Assembly: GCA_029959085.1 (NCBI GenBank) | Contig: JARWIR010000007.1 | Coordinates: 42,645,137 to 42,709,136 of the forward strand | Direction of reading: 5' to 3' | From: Nemophila menziesii | Taxonomy: Eukaryota > Streptophyta > Magnoliopsida > Boraginales > Hydrophyllaceae | Length of the DNA stretch: 64,000 bases | Shown here: positions 33,515 through 45,085 of the stretch, one piece after another | Numbering within the stretch: position 1 is the stretch's first letter | How the letters are laid out: each line of letters begins with the position of its first letter | Notes under the pieces: model-generated | The model's database searches: none | Told to the model about the DNA's origin: nothing | Seen by the model: only the letters and a program-made list of their open reading frames with translations | Program-made: the position numbers and the translations under genes

Positions 33515-33889
33515 AAAAACGATAATTATAGACATAAATTACAGGTTATCAATATTCTTTATATAAATATAACTAATTTATGATTTTATTTTTAATATTC
33601 CAAGTAACCTCTTTTTTGTTATACATATATTTGATCTGCCCTAACATTGCAGATGTTCAAAAAGATCCTCTCCCTTTTTTTTCTTTTTTTTTTTTGGTTG
33701 AAATAGGATCTTCTTGAAAAAATGCATGCAAGTATTAACTCTGTAGTCAGATTTGAGTTTTCGGATGCAAATTTCTCCATTAAAGAGCGGCCTGCCACAT
33801 TTTTGGCTTCGACCTCCAACTTTTCTCACTCATTTACTTACACTTATATAATAGACTTACTTTACACCCAAAATCCTCTTCTTTGAGTA

Positions 33890-36800
33890 CTATATCAGAT
33901 CTGACGAACAAAGAAAATGAATAACTAGAACTCCATATAAACAAGACCACCAGATCTCTTTACTAGAAGAGCCCGAAGAAATTGCTGAAAGAGAAATTAT
34001 CATATTATTTCTCTATTACTAAAAATATATCGCAAATTCTACATTAATTTATTTTTTAATTTTTTTGATATGAAGAAAGTAACTTACAAGCTGGGGAAGG
34101 TGAGATAGAGGGAGAAAATAGCGGAGGAGCTCCATATTGTATTTGTGGGGCCCTTCTGGATTCAGGTAAAGGCGATGGCCCAGGGAAGAACTCTGACGGG
34201 GGACCATCCATAGGTGGCAAATCAGGCGGATGTTGTGACTCACGAGGGGTAGTCGAGGGTGCAAGGAAAGTTGATACCGGAGGCTCGCTCTTTGGGTTTT
34301 GTGCCGGGGAAGGGGAATATGTGGGTCCCGCGTAATCATTCAGCACTGGAGCTGGAGCGGGAGCAAGTGATGGAGATGGAGATGGTGATGGAAGAGGGTG
34401 AACTGAGCGACTTAAAATGGATGATAATCGAACCTCCTTAACTTTCCCAAAAACAGAATGATTAAGACCCAGATTAGTTCCGTAAGGAGCCCCTTCAATA
34501 ATCTCTGCCAATTCCTTCAATCTCTCAGGTGGCAGAAATTCAAACTCTGAGGTTACTGAAGCTTGTACCACAACAGGAGGATCTCTAGTTGAACCATTTT
34601 TATTCGTCACTTGCACATAAATGTCCTGTAAACATGTAAACAGATTTCAAACTTGTAACTTAATTAATAAAAGAAAATACAAATATAAAATAATACCTCA
34701 TGTTGGGTAAGCTTCAAGCCCATTTTGAGTTGTTCCTTTAATTCAAAGGTATACTTGTTTATCTGGGAGATAGAATTAGTGAGAGTAAAATTAAAAAGAA
34801 TCTGAGGAATTTGGCCAATTGAACCACCGGAGTTTTGATTCGGGATTATGGTAATTCCACCGGATAATTTCAAAATCTCGAAAGAAGAAGGTTGACCAAA
34901 AGTTGAATTTGACAAAGTCAAATTAGCTTGTTGAAGAAACAGATCAATTAATTGTGATTTCAGAACCATATAGTATACTTGATTAATCGGAGCACTTAAA
35001 TGATCCGAGAGGAATCCAATCACTACATCAGTCCCGTTAGATTTATTTGCTTCGTGCATGGATAGTACAGCCACCTGTTAAATATAATATATAAATTATA
35101 ATTCTGATCAATATATTGAACTTGAATATTAAGTTGTTATGATTTTGTAACAACCTTTATGTCAGGAACACCTATTTCCTCGTGAATATCGTACTCTAGT
35201 TTTGCGATATGAGGAATAAGTTCGGAAACTGGCTTCTGGAGCCTGAAGTATGATTGAGCCGAGGCTGAAAATCAATAACAACGATGTTAAACATCATATT
35301 TAGGATACATAGAAAATCAGAGTATATATATAATTAAACTCTTTAATTATTCATTGAGCAAATGTCATCTACGAAATGCCTTATCATCAGTATTATCAAA
35401 AGCATTTAAGGTTGTGTTGAAGCGAATAGGGGCGTGGCCCATTCCAGGAATGCGCGCCTCTGCGCCTCAATTATTATTTTTATTTTTATTTTTATTTTTT
35501 TAACTAAAGTGTTCTTTTTTCAGAACATTAATTAGATATAAATTATCCGGTCCCCTAGTCCATTTATACCTTCAACAAACAAAAAAAATTGAATGAAACA
35601 GGAAAAGAAAGGCTATTCTCTTCTTAAATTTTGAAGTGTGAATTAGTTTGTCATTAGATGGTAGTTTTATACAATCAGTTGGAATCGGTTTTAGATAGTT
35701 ATGATTTGAAAGCTTGAATTTTTAATTTATTTTTTTTTGAATACATGAGAGAGCCACTTTGGACTCGGAGTAAATGACTCGATTCGATCCAGGACCTCTT
35801 GGTCTGCGGAGTAACCTAACCACTAGGCCAACTATCGATCTCTTGAAGTTTGCATTTGTTTTTAATTAATTTTAATAGGTAGTTTGAATTAGTTTTTATG
35901 TACTTTTTTAAACTATCTAATTAATGTATAGATATTATGATAAATTTAAATACTTTATAGAAATTGCATCTCGGGTTATTTAAAGGTTAAATGTCTTTTT
36001 GCACCTCTCACCCTTAACAAAGCCCTTAGCAATAATGTTACCATGCATTTTTTTTTAAAATCAACTCTAGTAACAAATTAACTTACTTTCTCTTAATACC
36101 ATATTAGATACTAAAACAAATTGAAATACCTTTCAAAAAATGGAATAGAAAGAAGTTAAAACTAAACCTTCATTGAAAAATACATATTAAAAAGTGTGAG
36201 ACATGTCGAGAAAGTGGTCTTAGATATGCCTAAAAGCAAAGTCGAAATGTCAAACATGTGTAGCTCTAATAATTAAAAGCAATGGTTGCGTATCATATAT
36301 GGGATACAAGGACACAGACACACGAATCTAATTATGAAGAAGAGTTGCGTATCATACATGAGCACCGCACACACGTCTAACTTTGAATAAGGCCCTTATT
36401 TGAGGTGAATTTCATCGTGTATTATAATTCATAAATGGACAAAAATCTAATTAAAGTGAGTCGTGTATCATATATAGACGCAACTTTAATTGTGAGTAAA
36501 TGTAATCATCTACCATACACGGACAATTCTCGTACTTGAGGTGAGTATTGTCGTGTACCATACATGGAGACGGAGTTTAATCGTGATATGAATATGGACG
36601 TAACTTAACTTATGAGTGAATGTACGTGGACATTTATCTCATTTGAGGTGATTTTTGTCGTGATCATACATGGACACGGCTCTAATCGTGAAGTGCATGT
36701 CATTATGTATCATACATGGACACGACAATTACTATGATGTGATTGTTATGTATATAGACAAATTTCTAATTAAAGTGAACGTCGTGTATCATACGTAGAT

Positions 36801-38014
36801 GCAACTCTAATTGTGTGTGAATGTTATCATGTACCATAAATGGACTATGCTCGTATTTGAGGTGAGTGTTGTCGTGTATCATTCATGGTAATGTCTATGA
36901 GGTAAGTATCATCATGCATGACGCATGGACATTGCTCTAATTCAAGTGTGTATTTGTTCTACATGAACACCGACTCTTACTTTAAGGTGGGTTTTGTCGT
37001 ATATCGTAAATTAACATGACTCTTCTTATGAGCTAAGAGTATAATGCATACACACGACTCTAGTTTTAATAGCGATACTTATCCTGAATCTCATACATGA
37101 ACACGGCTCTTATTCGTCATGTATCATACATAGGTGATAGGAATTACTCAAATTTCGAAGCTAAGTGTTGTGATCTATCAAACATGGACACAGATTTAAA
37201 TCTTTTGAGTGCATTTTTAGGGGATCCCCAAATATTAGATTATTAATTATGACAGAAAACGCATATTATATATTAAATATTTTATATGTAAACCCTATTT
37301 AACCTATTTTTATAGAAAAATTATTGAAGATTGAAACGCGCCGCCACCCCATGAGCTACCATTTCACAAACATTGCTTTATTCTTCACTTGCAAAAATGT
37401 AATCCAATTTATAGAAATCATTGAGTTAAAATGTTGTATAATTACATAACACCTAAAGAAATCATTGGCTTATCAAAGTATCTATTGAGTTGTGATGATG
37501 ATCAGAAAATTGTTTATACATGTCTATAATAATAAATAAATAAATAAATAAAGCTATGACTTCAACTTCCCCAAAACATAATGAACCCTAATTAAAATCC
37601 CCAAATATATCATGATTTGGTAACCAATTTGCTTAAATTATAATTCAATTATGAATAAAAGATATAGAAATCGTGATAACACAAGAACAGAATTGATCAA
37701 AATCATAAACTTGGACATAATAAATTTAAAAAAAAGTGCAAAAAATGGAGAATTAAAGAAAAATTACCACTGTGTTTGATGAACTTGTTTGCATCGAACT
37801 GAGTTGGCAGCTTGGACTGACGAGGAAAAACCCAAAATATAGCAGAAATGAAAACAGCTAGACTAAAGAGCAAAACGATAATGCATTTGAAGCTGAACTG
37901 TTTGAAGATTCTAGAGAGACCCGCCGAACATCTGCCACAGATGATTCCGGAACCACCAACTTGGTGTTGTTGTTGTTGCTGCACTGGCAATTGTCCTTCG
38001 CTGAATTTACCCAT
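33890..38014 (-). CDS. DUF7036 single-pass membrane protein, five exons
   Basis: Spliced gene of 455 codons. Exons on the minus strand are 38,014-37,768, 35,264-35,155, 35,074-34,697, 34,625-34,088 and 33,984-33,890; all junctions are GT..AG and phases agree throughout. The protein starts with a Gln-rich cytosol-like tail (residues 1-43), then a transmembrane segment (about 44-63, IIVLLFSLAVFISAIFWVF). A DUF7036 region follows (about 84-320) with family hallmarks YFRLQKPVSEL, DIHEEIGVPDIK and LGLNHSVFGKVKEVRLSS. A Pro/Ser-rich stretch (about 321-420) and a mildly hydrophobic C-terminus complete it. Asn-X-Ser/Thr sites after the membrane segment suggest an extracytoplasmic domain. The molecular function of DUF7036 proteins is not known to me. 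The last exon is the least certain: reading through the donor at 34,087 would instead end at 34,056. Intron 1 (2.5 kb) holds a SINE and a minisatellite. Confidence 0.88.
35731..35840 (-). mobile_element. tRNA-derived SINE in intron 1 of the DUF7036 gene
   Basis: About 110 bases on the minus strand: head ATCGATAGTTGGCCTAGTGG, A box TGGCCTAGTGG (reverse complement at 35,820-35,830), B box GATCGAATC (reverse complement at 35,781-35,789), tail GTGGCTCTCTCATGTATTC and poly(A) (seen as T at 35,731-35,738). Box order and spacing fit an RNA polymerase III promoter of tRNA origin. A deleted relative lies at 5,239-5,318. A target duplication is not clear; 'cttgaa' occurs on both sides. Confidence 0.82.
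36284..37200. repeat. Degenerate minisatellite in intron 1
   Basis: About 20 imperfect units, each some 40-60 bases long, built around the words TCGTGTATCATACATGGACA and 'ctctaatt.tgaggtgagt'. Clear units start near 36,347, 36,466, 36,552, 36,658, 36,706, 36,782, 36,872 and 37,117. Units have drifted by substitutions and small indels, so the array is old. It lies within the large first intron of the DUF7036 gene and has no coding signal. Confidence 0.85.
37528..37553. repeat. (AATA)n microsatellite
   Basis: About six AATA units within intron 1 of the DUF7036 gene. Confidence 0.85.
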
Positions 38015-38240
38015 TTTTAGAGCATCTGCACACTCAAACTCCTTTTACTTTCTCTCACTACAAGTATATATATATATATTGTATATAAAATGATACGTAT
38101 GAATATTAATTAGCTCACTGGAGGGGTAGAGGGTGTTTGAGAGAATGGGTCTTTTCAGAGACAAGTGTTAATGGTGGACATATGCTTTCTCTCTCTTACT
38201 TCTCTTTTCTATATCTCTCATAGCTTCTCTCCAAGCTTGT
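38015..38240 (-). promoter_or_regulatory. Putative promoter and 5'UTR of the DUF7036 gene
   Basis: Upstream of the ATG at 38,014. A TA-rich stretch at 38,063-38,090 contains TATATAAA-like words in the minus direction, and a pyrimidine/purine-biased stretch at 38,180-38,235 follows. Placement is inferred from position and base composition only. Confidence 0.35.
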
Positions 38241-38788
38241 GCTTTATACGAAGCTTCCTTTGTTTTTATTTGTTAAAAGCCAAAATTGCCCATGATCTTA
38301 TTTTTGAATCCCAAATTGCACCCCTAAATTTTTATGATATTTTTTTTTAGAATTTAAGTGTGCCTTGTTATCAAATAGCATATTCGATGGATGTAAATTC
38401 GATTCACATGGTTTGTATATGTTGCTAATTTGGATTTTTCTCAGATTTAGAGTTAGAAAAATCCATACAAACAAACTTGATTTGTCATTTATATATTTAT
38501 TATTATAAAGTAAAATTTATTATAAAACTGAGAAGAGTAAAAGTATTAAGAAAATATATTGTTTTCATTAATCTAAAATGTTTTAGTAACTTGAAACTTT
38601 GTTTAAATGTTAGTACAGTATAAGGGTTATTTATCTTATCAGGTAACTAAATAATTTATAATCAAATTAATAGTCACTCTATTTGATTAATGAATCACCT
38701 AATTTGGTTAATGAATCATCAAATTTTAATTTATCTATAATCTAAGTTAATTATATGGCTCATGCGTTGAATGAAAAAATCCTAATAT

Positions 38789-38846
38789 CTAATTACTATT
38801 TAGTTTTTTTTTTTTTTTTTTTTTGGTCGCTAATTACTATTTAGTT
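38789..38846 (-). mobile_element. 24-bp retro-insertion with perfect 17-bp duplication
   Basis: The 17-base word CTAATTACTATTTAGTT occurs exactly at 38,789-38,805 and 38,830-38,846. Between them lie only 19 T and GGTCG, that is, CGACC plus poly(A) on the minus strand. This is what target-primed reverse transcription leaves when it aborts just after copying the poly(A) tail. The donor cannot be identified from five bases. Confidence 0.8.
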
Positions 38847-39480
38847 GATACATCTATAATATAAAACAGGAAATTTATCATGTGTAAATCAATATATAAA
38901 ATAAAAATAAAAATACAATGATTAGATTAGTATTTTAATACATGACAAAATGTTTTAAAAAAAATGAAATAGAATTTTTATTTTTTTAACTTTAAACCAA
39001 GATTCTTTAAATTATTTATTTTTTAGGTATATTATAATCAAATTATTATTAAAATAAATATATAAATAATATATAATTTCAATAAAATATATTGAAATTG
39101 TTTAAATTTTGATTAAAAATTATCTAGCCTAGTACCTCTTGCTTTACCCCTTTTAAGGGTTGAACAAATAGAAAGGCTCTAACTAATTGAGCTAATCCAA
39201 CTGGTTTACAAACCCATGCATCTTCATTTATTTTAATGTGTTTATAATCGCTTATTATTTTAATCAAGATCGCTATTTATGATTATACAAAAACAAATCA
39301 AATATCGGCTACTTTTATGTAGATTTGTACAATTCAATTCTCCAAATGAATATAGTCATTTGTGTAGATTCAGAAAGGATGTAGCCATTTTATATGCTTT
39401 TTGATTAATTGATTGATTCTGAAGGCTATGTTATTAGCAAAAATATCCTGATCCAAAAGGGTAGCGATCATCCTTTTAAG
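38847..39480. other. Intergenic AT-rich DNA with a tRNA-like relic
   Basis: Mostly AT-rich. On the minus strand at about 39,210-39,125 the sequence GGATTAGCTCAATTAGTTAG, followed by AGC, strongly resembles the acceptor side, D arm and A box of a tRNA. No B box or closing acceptor stem is preserved. It is a decayed tRNA gene or a SINE head, not a working tRNA. Confidence 0.4.
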
Positions 39481-39862
39481 ATGGTCGCCAGAATTAAATG
39501 AGTACTTTGTTTTGGAAATACGGGCATCCTTGAAAGTCACGTATCTTAAATCCGTTTTGGCACTTTTCAAGCCAGGAGTGGTTGTTTTTTGTGAAGAAAT
39601 GATGCAAAAGGAGGACTCTCGTGACACTATTAGACTCTTTAATTGTGACAAATCTTATATCTTTGACCCCATGGGCACTAGTTATCACTTCGAGGGTATC
39701 TTGTTTAGTGGTACTCGTACTTTCATCTAGATGTGAACTTTTGTAGTCTTTATTACCTTATTTTGCATATTGATGAAATTGCTATCTCATATTTTCTTAT
39801 TTGTATTCATGCACCTAAAATTTTTTATAATCGATTACTATGTGGATAACATATTAGAGTAA
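39480..39862 (+). mobile_element. Degenerate LINE 1, endonuclease N-part
   Basis: The plus strand encodes remnants of an apurinic-type endonuclease: LKSVLALFKPGVVVFCEE near 39,542-39,597, where active relatives have a '..HKPDIVFLQET' stretch. A 'HAPK...NRLL' segment follows near 39,810-39,845. The coding sequence continues on the far side of the solo LTR at 41,437, so this and the next LINE piece were once contiguous. The 5' end of the element is not identifiable. Confidence 0.7.
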
Positions 39863-39867
39863 CAACA

Positions 39868-41431
39868 TGGTGGTCCTTTGTGTGTTCTAAAATAAATGCA
39901 ATGAGTATGAGAACCACAACCGCAAGTGTACGGTTGTCCCAAGTAATAATAGTGATAACAGAATCGTTCGCAGGAACGGTTGGTTAACTAAAATGCTTAT
40001 CAAGTAATGACTGGTTGCACTTATGAAAGCAAATAAAAGATATAATGATTGATTGATCGGTTTGTATTAATCCTAAGTATGAGAAACTAAAGAGAAAATG
40101 CAAATAAATACTAAGACGCAAGTAAATGAAGGTAAGACGCAAATATGAGAAGGCAGTAGTTGATAAACGCAAGGGATCCTCCTAATTCTATTTCATATCA
40201 TATGTTGTTTAAGGGTCGAATTGGTCAATTGACATTGGTCGGGATTCAATATTCCTTGTACCCCCGTTAGGGTGGACTACAAGGCTATTCTAGAGTGTCA
40301 CTAGTCCCGTCAGGGTAAATAGGATCCACTTTCGAATGATTAAGCTAAATTACCTTATTGGCCCTAAAATTAACTACGCTCGTCAAAGTCAAATAGTTTC
40401 TATTTTAGATTGAGTAATTAAGTTCATACCTAAACCCTCCGTCAGGATGATCCACACGCCACACATGTGGAATAGCCTAGATACTAACACCTGTTCTTAG
40501 TTCCTAACTCCAAAAACAGTAAATAATCTCAAATTACGGAAAAATGTAAAAGACCCAATTCGATTTAATTATTTAAAACCCAAATTCAAATATATGAAAT
40601 TCAACAGAATAGGGATTTACCCGTTATGCATTCTCAAGTACCAAAAGAAATTAGCTCATGCTAATTGAAAATAAAACTAAATTAAAAGAAATAGGACTCC
40701 TAGTGTTTTACAGAATTAAAAAAAAAAAAAAAAACCTAATTTCCGGAATTGGATTTGGCTGAGAATGGAGATATAGACACTCTCCAGCTCTACAACTTTC
40801 TTCGTTGACTTCTCTCTGATGCTTTTTCTTCTGAATAATGAGTTGTATGAAAAATAGAAGTCAAAAGCCCCTTTTATAATAAGAAAAACGTATTAGGCCT
40901 TGGTCTGAGGTTTAAGTTAAAAATTAAAGGCCCAAGTCCATTTTCTAAGCCCAAAATCCCGTAATTGCTGCACCACCTCCACTAAAACAGCTTTAGCCGA
41001 TTCGTTATAACTCCGATTGACCTGAAATCACTTGCTAAATTTCCGTAACTCGATAAGGAACATAATTTCTTCAAAGGTAAACGGCTAAATCAACTCGTAA
41101 GTGCCTCGAAATCAGAAATCTTTGGCCTGTTTTCCAGATTTGCAGCTCCAAAATATAATTCTTTTCGGGATTTATCTTCAAGCTTTGACTCCATACCACG
41201 ATCTTTGACTTTCTTCTCGGATTCCTCTCTAGCTAATATTCAAAACCTACAAACTTTTCACTAAAATACACAAGATTACGCGCAAAAGTTTAATAAATTA
41301 AAATTACTAGAAATAAAAGAGGAAATCCGGATTATTGCATTTTTTACTCAAAAGTCTATCAAAATATTCATTTAAACATCAAAAATGATGTCTCCCAATG
41401 GTCTAAAATAAGAAAAAATAGGTAGACATAA
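39868..41431 (-). mobile_element. Solo LTR, Athila-like, nested in LINE 1
   Basis: In minus orientation its ends match the Athila LTR at 55,925-57,714: TGGTGGTCC against TGGTGTCTCC at one side, and GGTAGACATAA against GGGAGACATCA at the other. Shared internal landmarks include the 'ccgcaagtgtacgg' segment near the end, 'cccgtcaggg' repeats, the 'ggagatatagacactctcca' segment and 'gatagacttttga'. A 5-bp duplication CAACA flanks it (39,863-39,867 and 41,432-41,436). No internal genes remain, so it arose by recombination between two LTRs. It is much more diverged than the LTRs of the element at 55.9 kb. Confidence 0.85.
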
Positions 41432-41436
41432 CAACA

Positions 41437-44400
41437 TTACCGAGCCATGGCTTATTATGGGTGACTTTGATGTTGTTTTGAATATTAAAGTATAGCGTAA
41501 CACCAGTTAATATGAATCATCTTAATGGAATCAAAAAAGAATACTTTTAATAATAGTCTTATGGAGATTCATTCTTACGGTTATTTTTTTACATGGACAA
41601 AGAGAAGTACGGTGACGATCTGGTAAAAATTAAACTAGACAGAGTTTTGGCTTCTTATGATTGGATAAAATAGGATCAAACCACTCCCCGCTAATCTTAC
41701 AACATGATCACACTATGTGATGGGTACAATTCAAGTGGAATCATATTGGTTGGACATCGAGGATTGCGAAGAAGTTATTCAGGAAGCATGTGGGAACCAG
41801 GGTTGGAACCATCACTACCACATTTCATAGGGAAAAGAGATGATACGATGTACAAGCTCAAAAGATGGAGTAGACTTACCTTCAAAAACCATGAAGCACA
41901 GTTAAAAATGTTACAAGGACGTCTTACGGAGATTACAAATTCAAAAATCATACCACAATTACAAGAAAAAAAGACTAATATCAAAAGAAAAATTAAATAT
42001 GTGTATGAATGCGAAGAATAGCATTAGGCGGATAGATCGAGACAAATTTGGTTAACCTGCGGAGATAAAAATACAAATATTTCCATTTGTCTACTATCAA
42101 AGGTGAAACATTAATAGAATTTCAAGGATAAAAGACAATCATGGGAATGGAAAGAAGATGCGGTAGAGGTAAAAGAATGTTTTCAGGACTTTTATAAACG
42201 ATTATTTAATCAAAGGTCGCATCAAAAGAACAAATACCAAAGGCAGTGCAATACATTAAACCAAAGGTGACAAGAGATATGAATGAAAACATAATGAAAC
42301 AACCATCTATGGATGAGGTAGAGAAAGCGATCAAGGATATATCACCAACCAAGGCTCCTGGACTTGATGGATCAAACGGTAAATTATATCAAGAATTTTG
42401 AGATATTGTTAAAACTAATGTGTTTTTAATGATACAAGATTTTTTTTAACAACAATATTTCACTCGAATATTAATGATACTTTAATAAACACTTATTCAT
42501 ATAAGAGAACTCTAGGAAAAGTTAGTGGATTGTAGACCGATATCTTATGTCAATTTTGGGTATAAAATTATAGCAACACTTTTATCTAACAGATTACAGG
42601 ATATTATGGACTCCATTGCTAACCTACACAATTGGCATTCATCAAAGGAAGGGCAAATTAAGACAATATACTTATAGCATAAGAAATTTCTTTTTACATG
42701 AATAGGAAAAAGAAAAGCCATAAGCATATGGAGACAATTAAAATCGATATGAAAAAAAGCATATGACCAGGTAAGATGGGATTTCTTATTTATGGTTTTA
42801 ACTAAACTTGGTTTTTATGACAGGTGGGTATCGTGGATCAAGAATTTCATATCAACGGTTTCTTTCCAAATTAACCTAAATGGGGAAGGATGGACAAATT
42901 TACACCAAGGAGGTGTATTAAACAAAGAAATCCGCTATCTCCTTTTTATTTACTATTATGACTGAATCGCTTATTAGTATTATTGGCAATTATGTTGATA
43001 GAAAATTAATTAAATGGATTCAAATTAATACAAATTGTTTGATCGTTTCACATTTATTATTTGCGGATGATACATTATTTTTAATGACTTTAGATGTTAC
43101 AAAAATACAAGATTTTGATGATTGCCTAAAAGTTTATTGTGAAGGATCAGAACATGGAATTAATTTTGACAAGTCAACAATCTATTTCAGTAAAGAAACG
43201 CCACAGGAAATGAGAGATATGATGTCAACGAATATAAATATTCGAGAAACAACTGATTTGGGCAAATATCTTGGCATTCTGTATATGTCACAAGAGTTCA
43301 AATGTTGAAACTCTGGATTGGATTACAAAAAAACTTTTCAAAAAAATGAAAGGTTGGAAAGCTAATATTTTATCACAAGAGGGAAAAAATTGTCAATCAA
43401 AGCAATTTTACAGGTTATACCTATTTACACTTTCCATATCCTATTTCTTTTTGTAAAAAACTAGTGTCGGTCATTTCAAATTGTTGGTGGAACTCAGGTG
43501 AACAAAATAAAATACAGTGGATTTGATTTCTTGGGAGAAAAAGGCAGACGACAAGTTATTAGGGGGCTGGGCTTCAAAGACTTCAAACGAATTAATACAA
43601 TTTTGTTAGCAGCACATGCATGGAGAATCATGACAAATCTTACGACACTTGCATCAAGAGTTTTAAAAGGTATTTACTATCCTAATAAAGACTGTATGAA
43701 TGTCAAACTTAGGTAAAGTAGATCATGGCGTTGGGCTAATACTGTGGAAGGTAGAGATTTTCTTAAAAATATGAAATATATCAAATAGAAACATAGAGAA
43801 AATAAATATTTGGGAGGACGGATGGGTTAATTGTGATTGGATATTGGAAAAACCTGCAAATTGTACCATTGAAAAAAGTCAATCAACTTTGCAAACATGG
43901 TTCACAAGAGAGGAATTTGGAAGTTCTTGATAATCTGTTTCATGTCCCGATTATACCACAAATTACTAAGATTAGTTTACTTAATACGGATACTAATAAT
44001 AAATTAATATGGTCATTCTATGAGAATGATTAATATATAGCAAAATAGGATATAAAATCATGACTTACGAACATGTGTTTCACGAACCACAATCATCGAC
44101 AACGGTGGAAAATAGTAAAACAATTTTATGGAAAACGGTATGGAATTCAAACATATCAAAGAAAATAAGGGTATTTATATGGAAAGCATGTAACAATGAT
44201 ATACCAACAAAGCAAAATTTATATAAAAGGAAACGGGTTAATACTAATTAATGTCTTTGGTGTCAAAAGAAAATAGAGACAGTTGAACATCTACTAATTA
44301 AGTGTCAAGTTTGTCAAAAATATGGGAAGGATCTTCTCTCCAGATTAGAGTTGAACAAGATGGAAATTTTGATATTAGGATATGGTTTCAATGTATTATT

Positions 44401-45085
44401 AAATCTTATTCACATGGAGGGTGGGAGGAAAAAAATTTCAATGACTATCTTATGATTATGATGTGGAATATATGAAAAGCAAAAATGAAAGCACTCCATG
44501 AAGATAAAGAAATTGACGGAGATAAAGTGATTTTCTCAACAAATAATCTTATGAAGTAATGTCATGGAACTGGATGGAATAAAGTTAATATAGCAACAAA
44601 CAAAACCAATTCAGTGTTAACCAATCAAGAGTCGCGAGTTCATGATACTAATACTTCTATTACATTTCTTTGTGATGTGTCATTTGATAAACCATATAAA
44701 TAAATAAGGTTAGGAATCATTCAATTCCACAAAGAAACAAGAGTCGGGATACACATTAAAGAAACTACACGATGTGAAACAATTTGGAAGGGCGAAGCTA
44801 TAGCAGTTATGAAAGCAACATAAAAATGTACAGACCTCCCGGTGAGGAAAAGACAATCTTAACAAATAACCTTTATTAAAGGTATAAGGCAGATGCCAGT
44901 AGTAAGTTGGAGGATCCAACCAATCATCAGAAGTATCAACCAAATGGTCGGCGAGTTTCGCCGAATCACCTTCAGGCATATCCCACAAAGGTGGAATGGA
45001 CAAGCGGATAAGCTTGTGAATATTTCTAGGCAGGGATTTAGGCCTTGGACAACTCAGAGGAAGATAAAAAATATGGTGATATTCT
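41437..45085 (+). mobile_element. Degenerate LINE 1, endonuclease C-part, RT, zf-RVT and RNase H
   Basis: Resumes with EPWLIMGDFDVVLNI (endonuclease) just after the solo LTR. Reverse transcriptase follows: SPTKAPGLDGSNG at about 42,345-42,383, then HLLFADDTLFL with the FADD catalytic motif at 43,060-43,071. Next come the zinc-finger-like zf-RVT region at about 44,120-44,320 (FIWKACNNDIPTK, then CLWC and EHLLIKC) and an RNase H domain ending in FRHIPQRWNGQADKL at about 44,950-45,010. Frameshifts and stops break it many times, so no functional protein is possible. No 3' tail is seen; it abuts LINE 2. Confidence 0.85.

Noticed and set aside
34056..34087. Read-through of DUF7036 exon 4 to the stop at 34,056
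   Set aside because: A strong GTAAGT donor at 34,087 and an in-phase acceptor at 33,985 support a fifth exon; read-through is kept only as an alternative.
36284..37200. Intron minisatellite considered as a CRISPR-like array
   Set aside because: Units are degenerate, spacing irregular and the genome is a plant nuclear one; a decayed minisatellite is sufficient.
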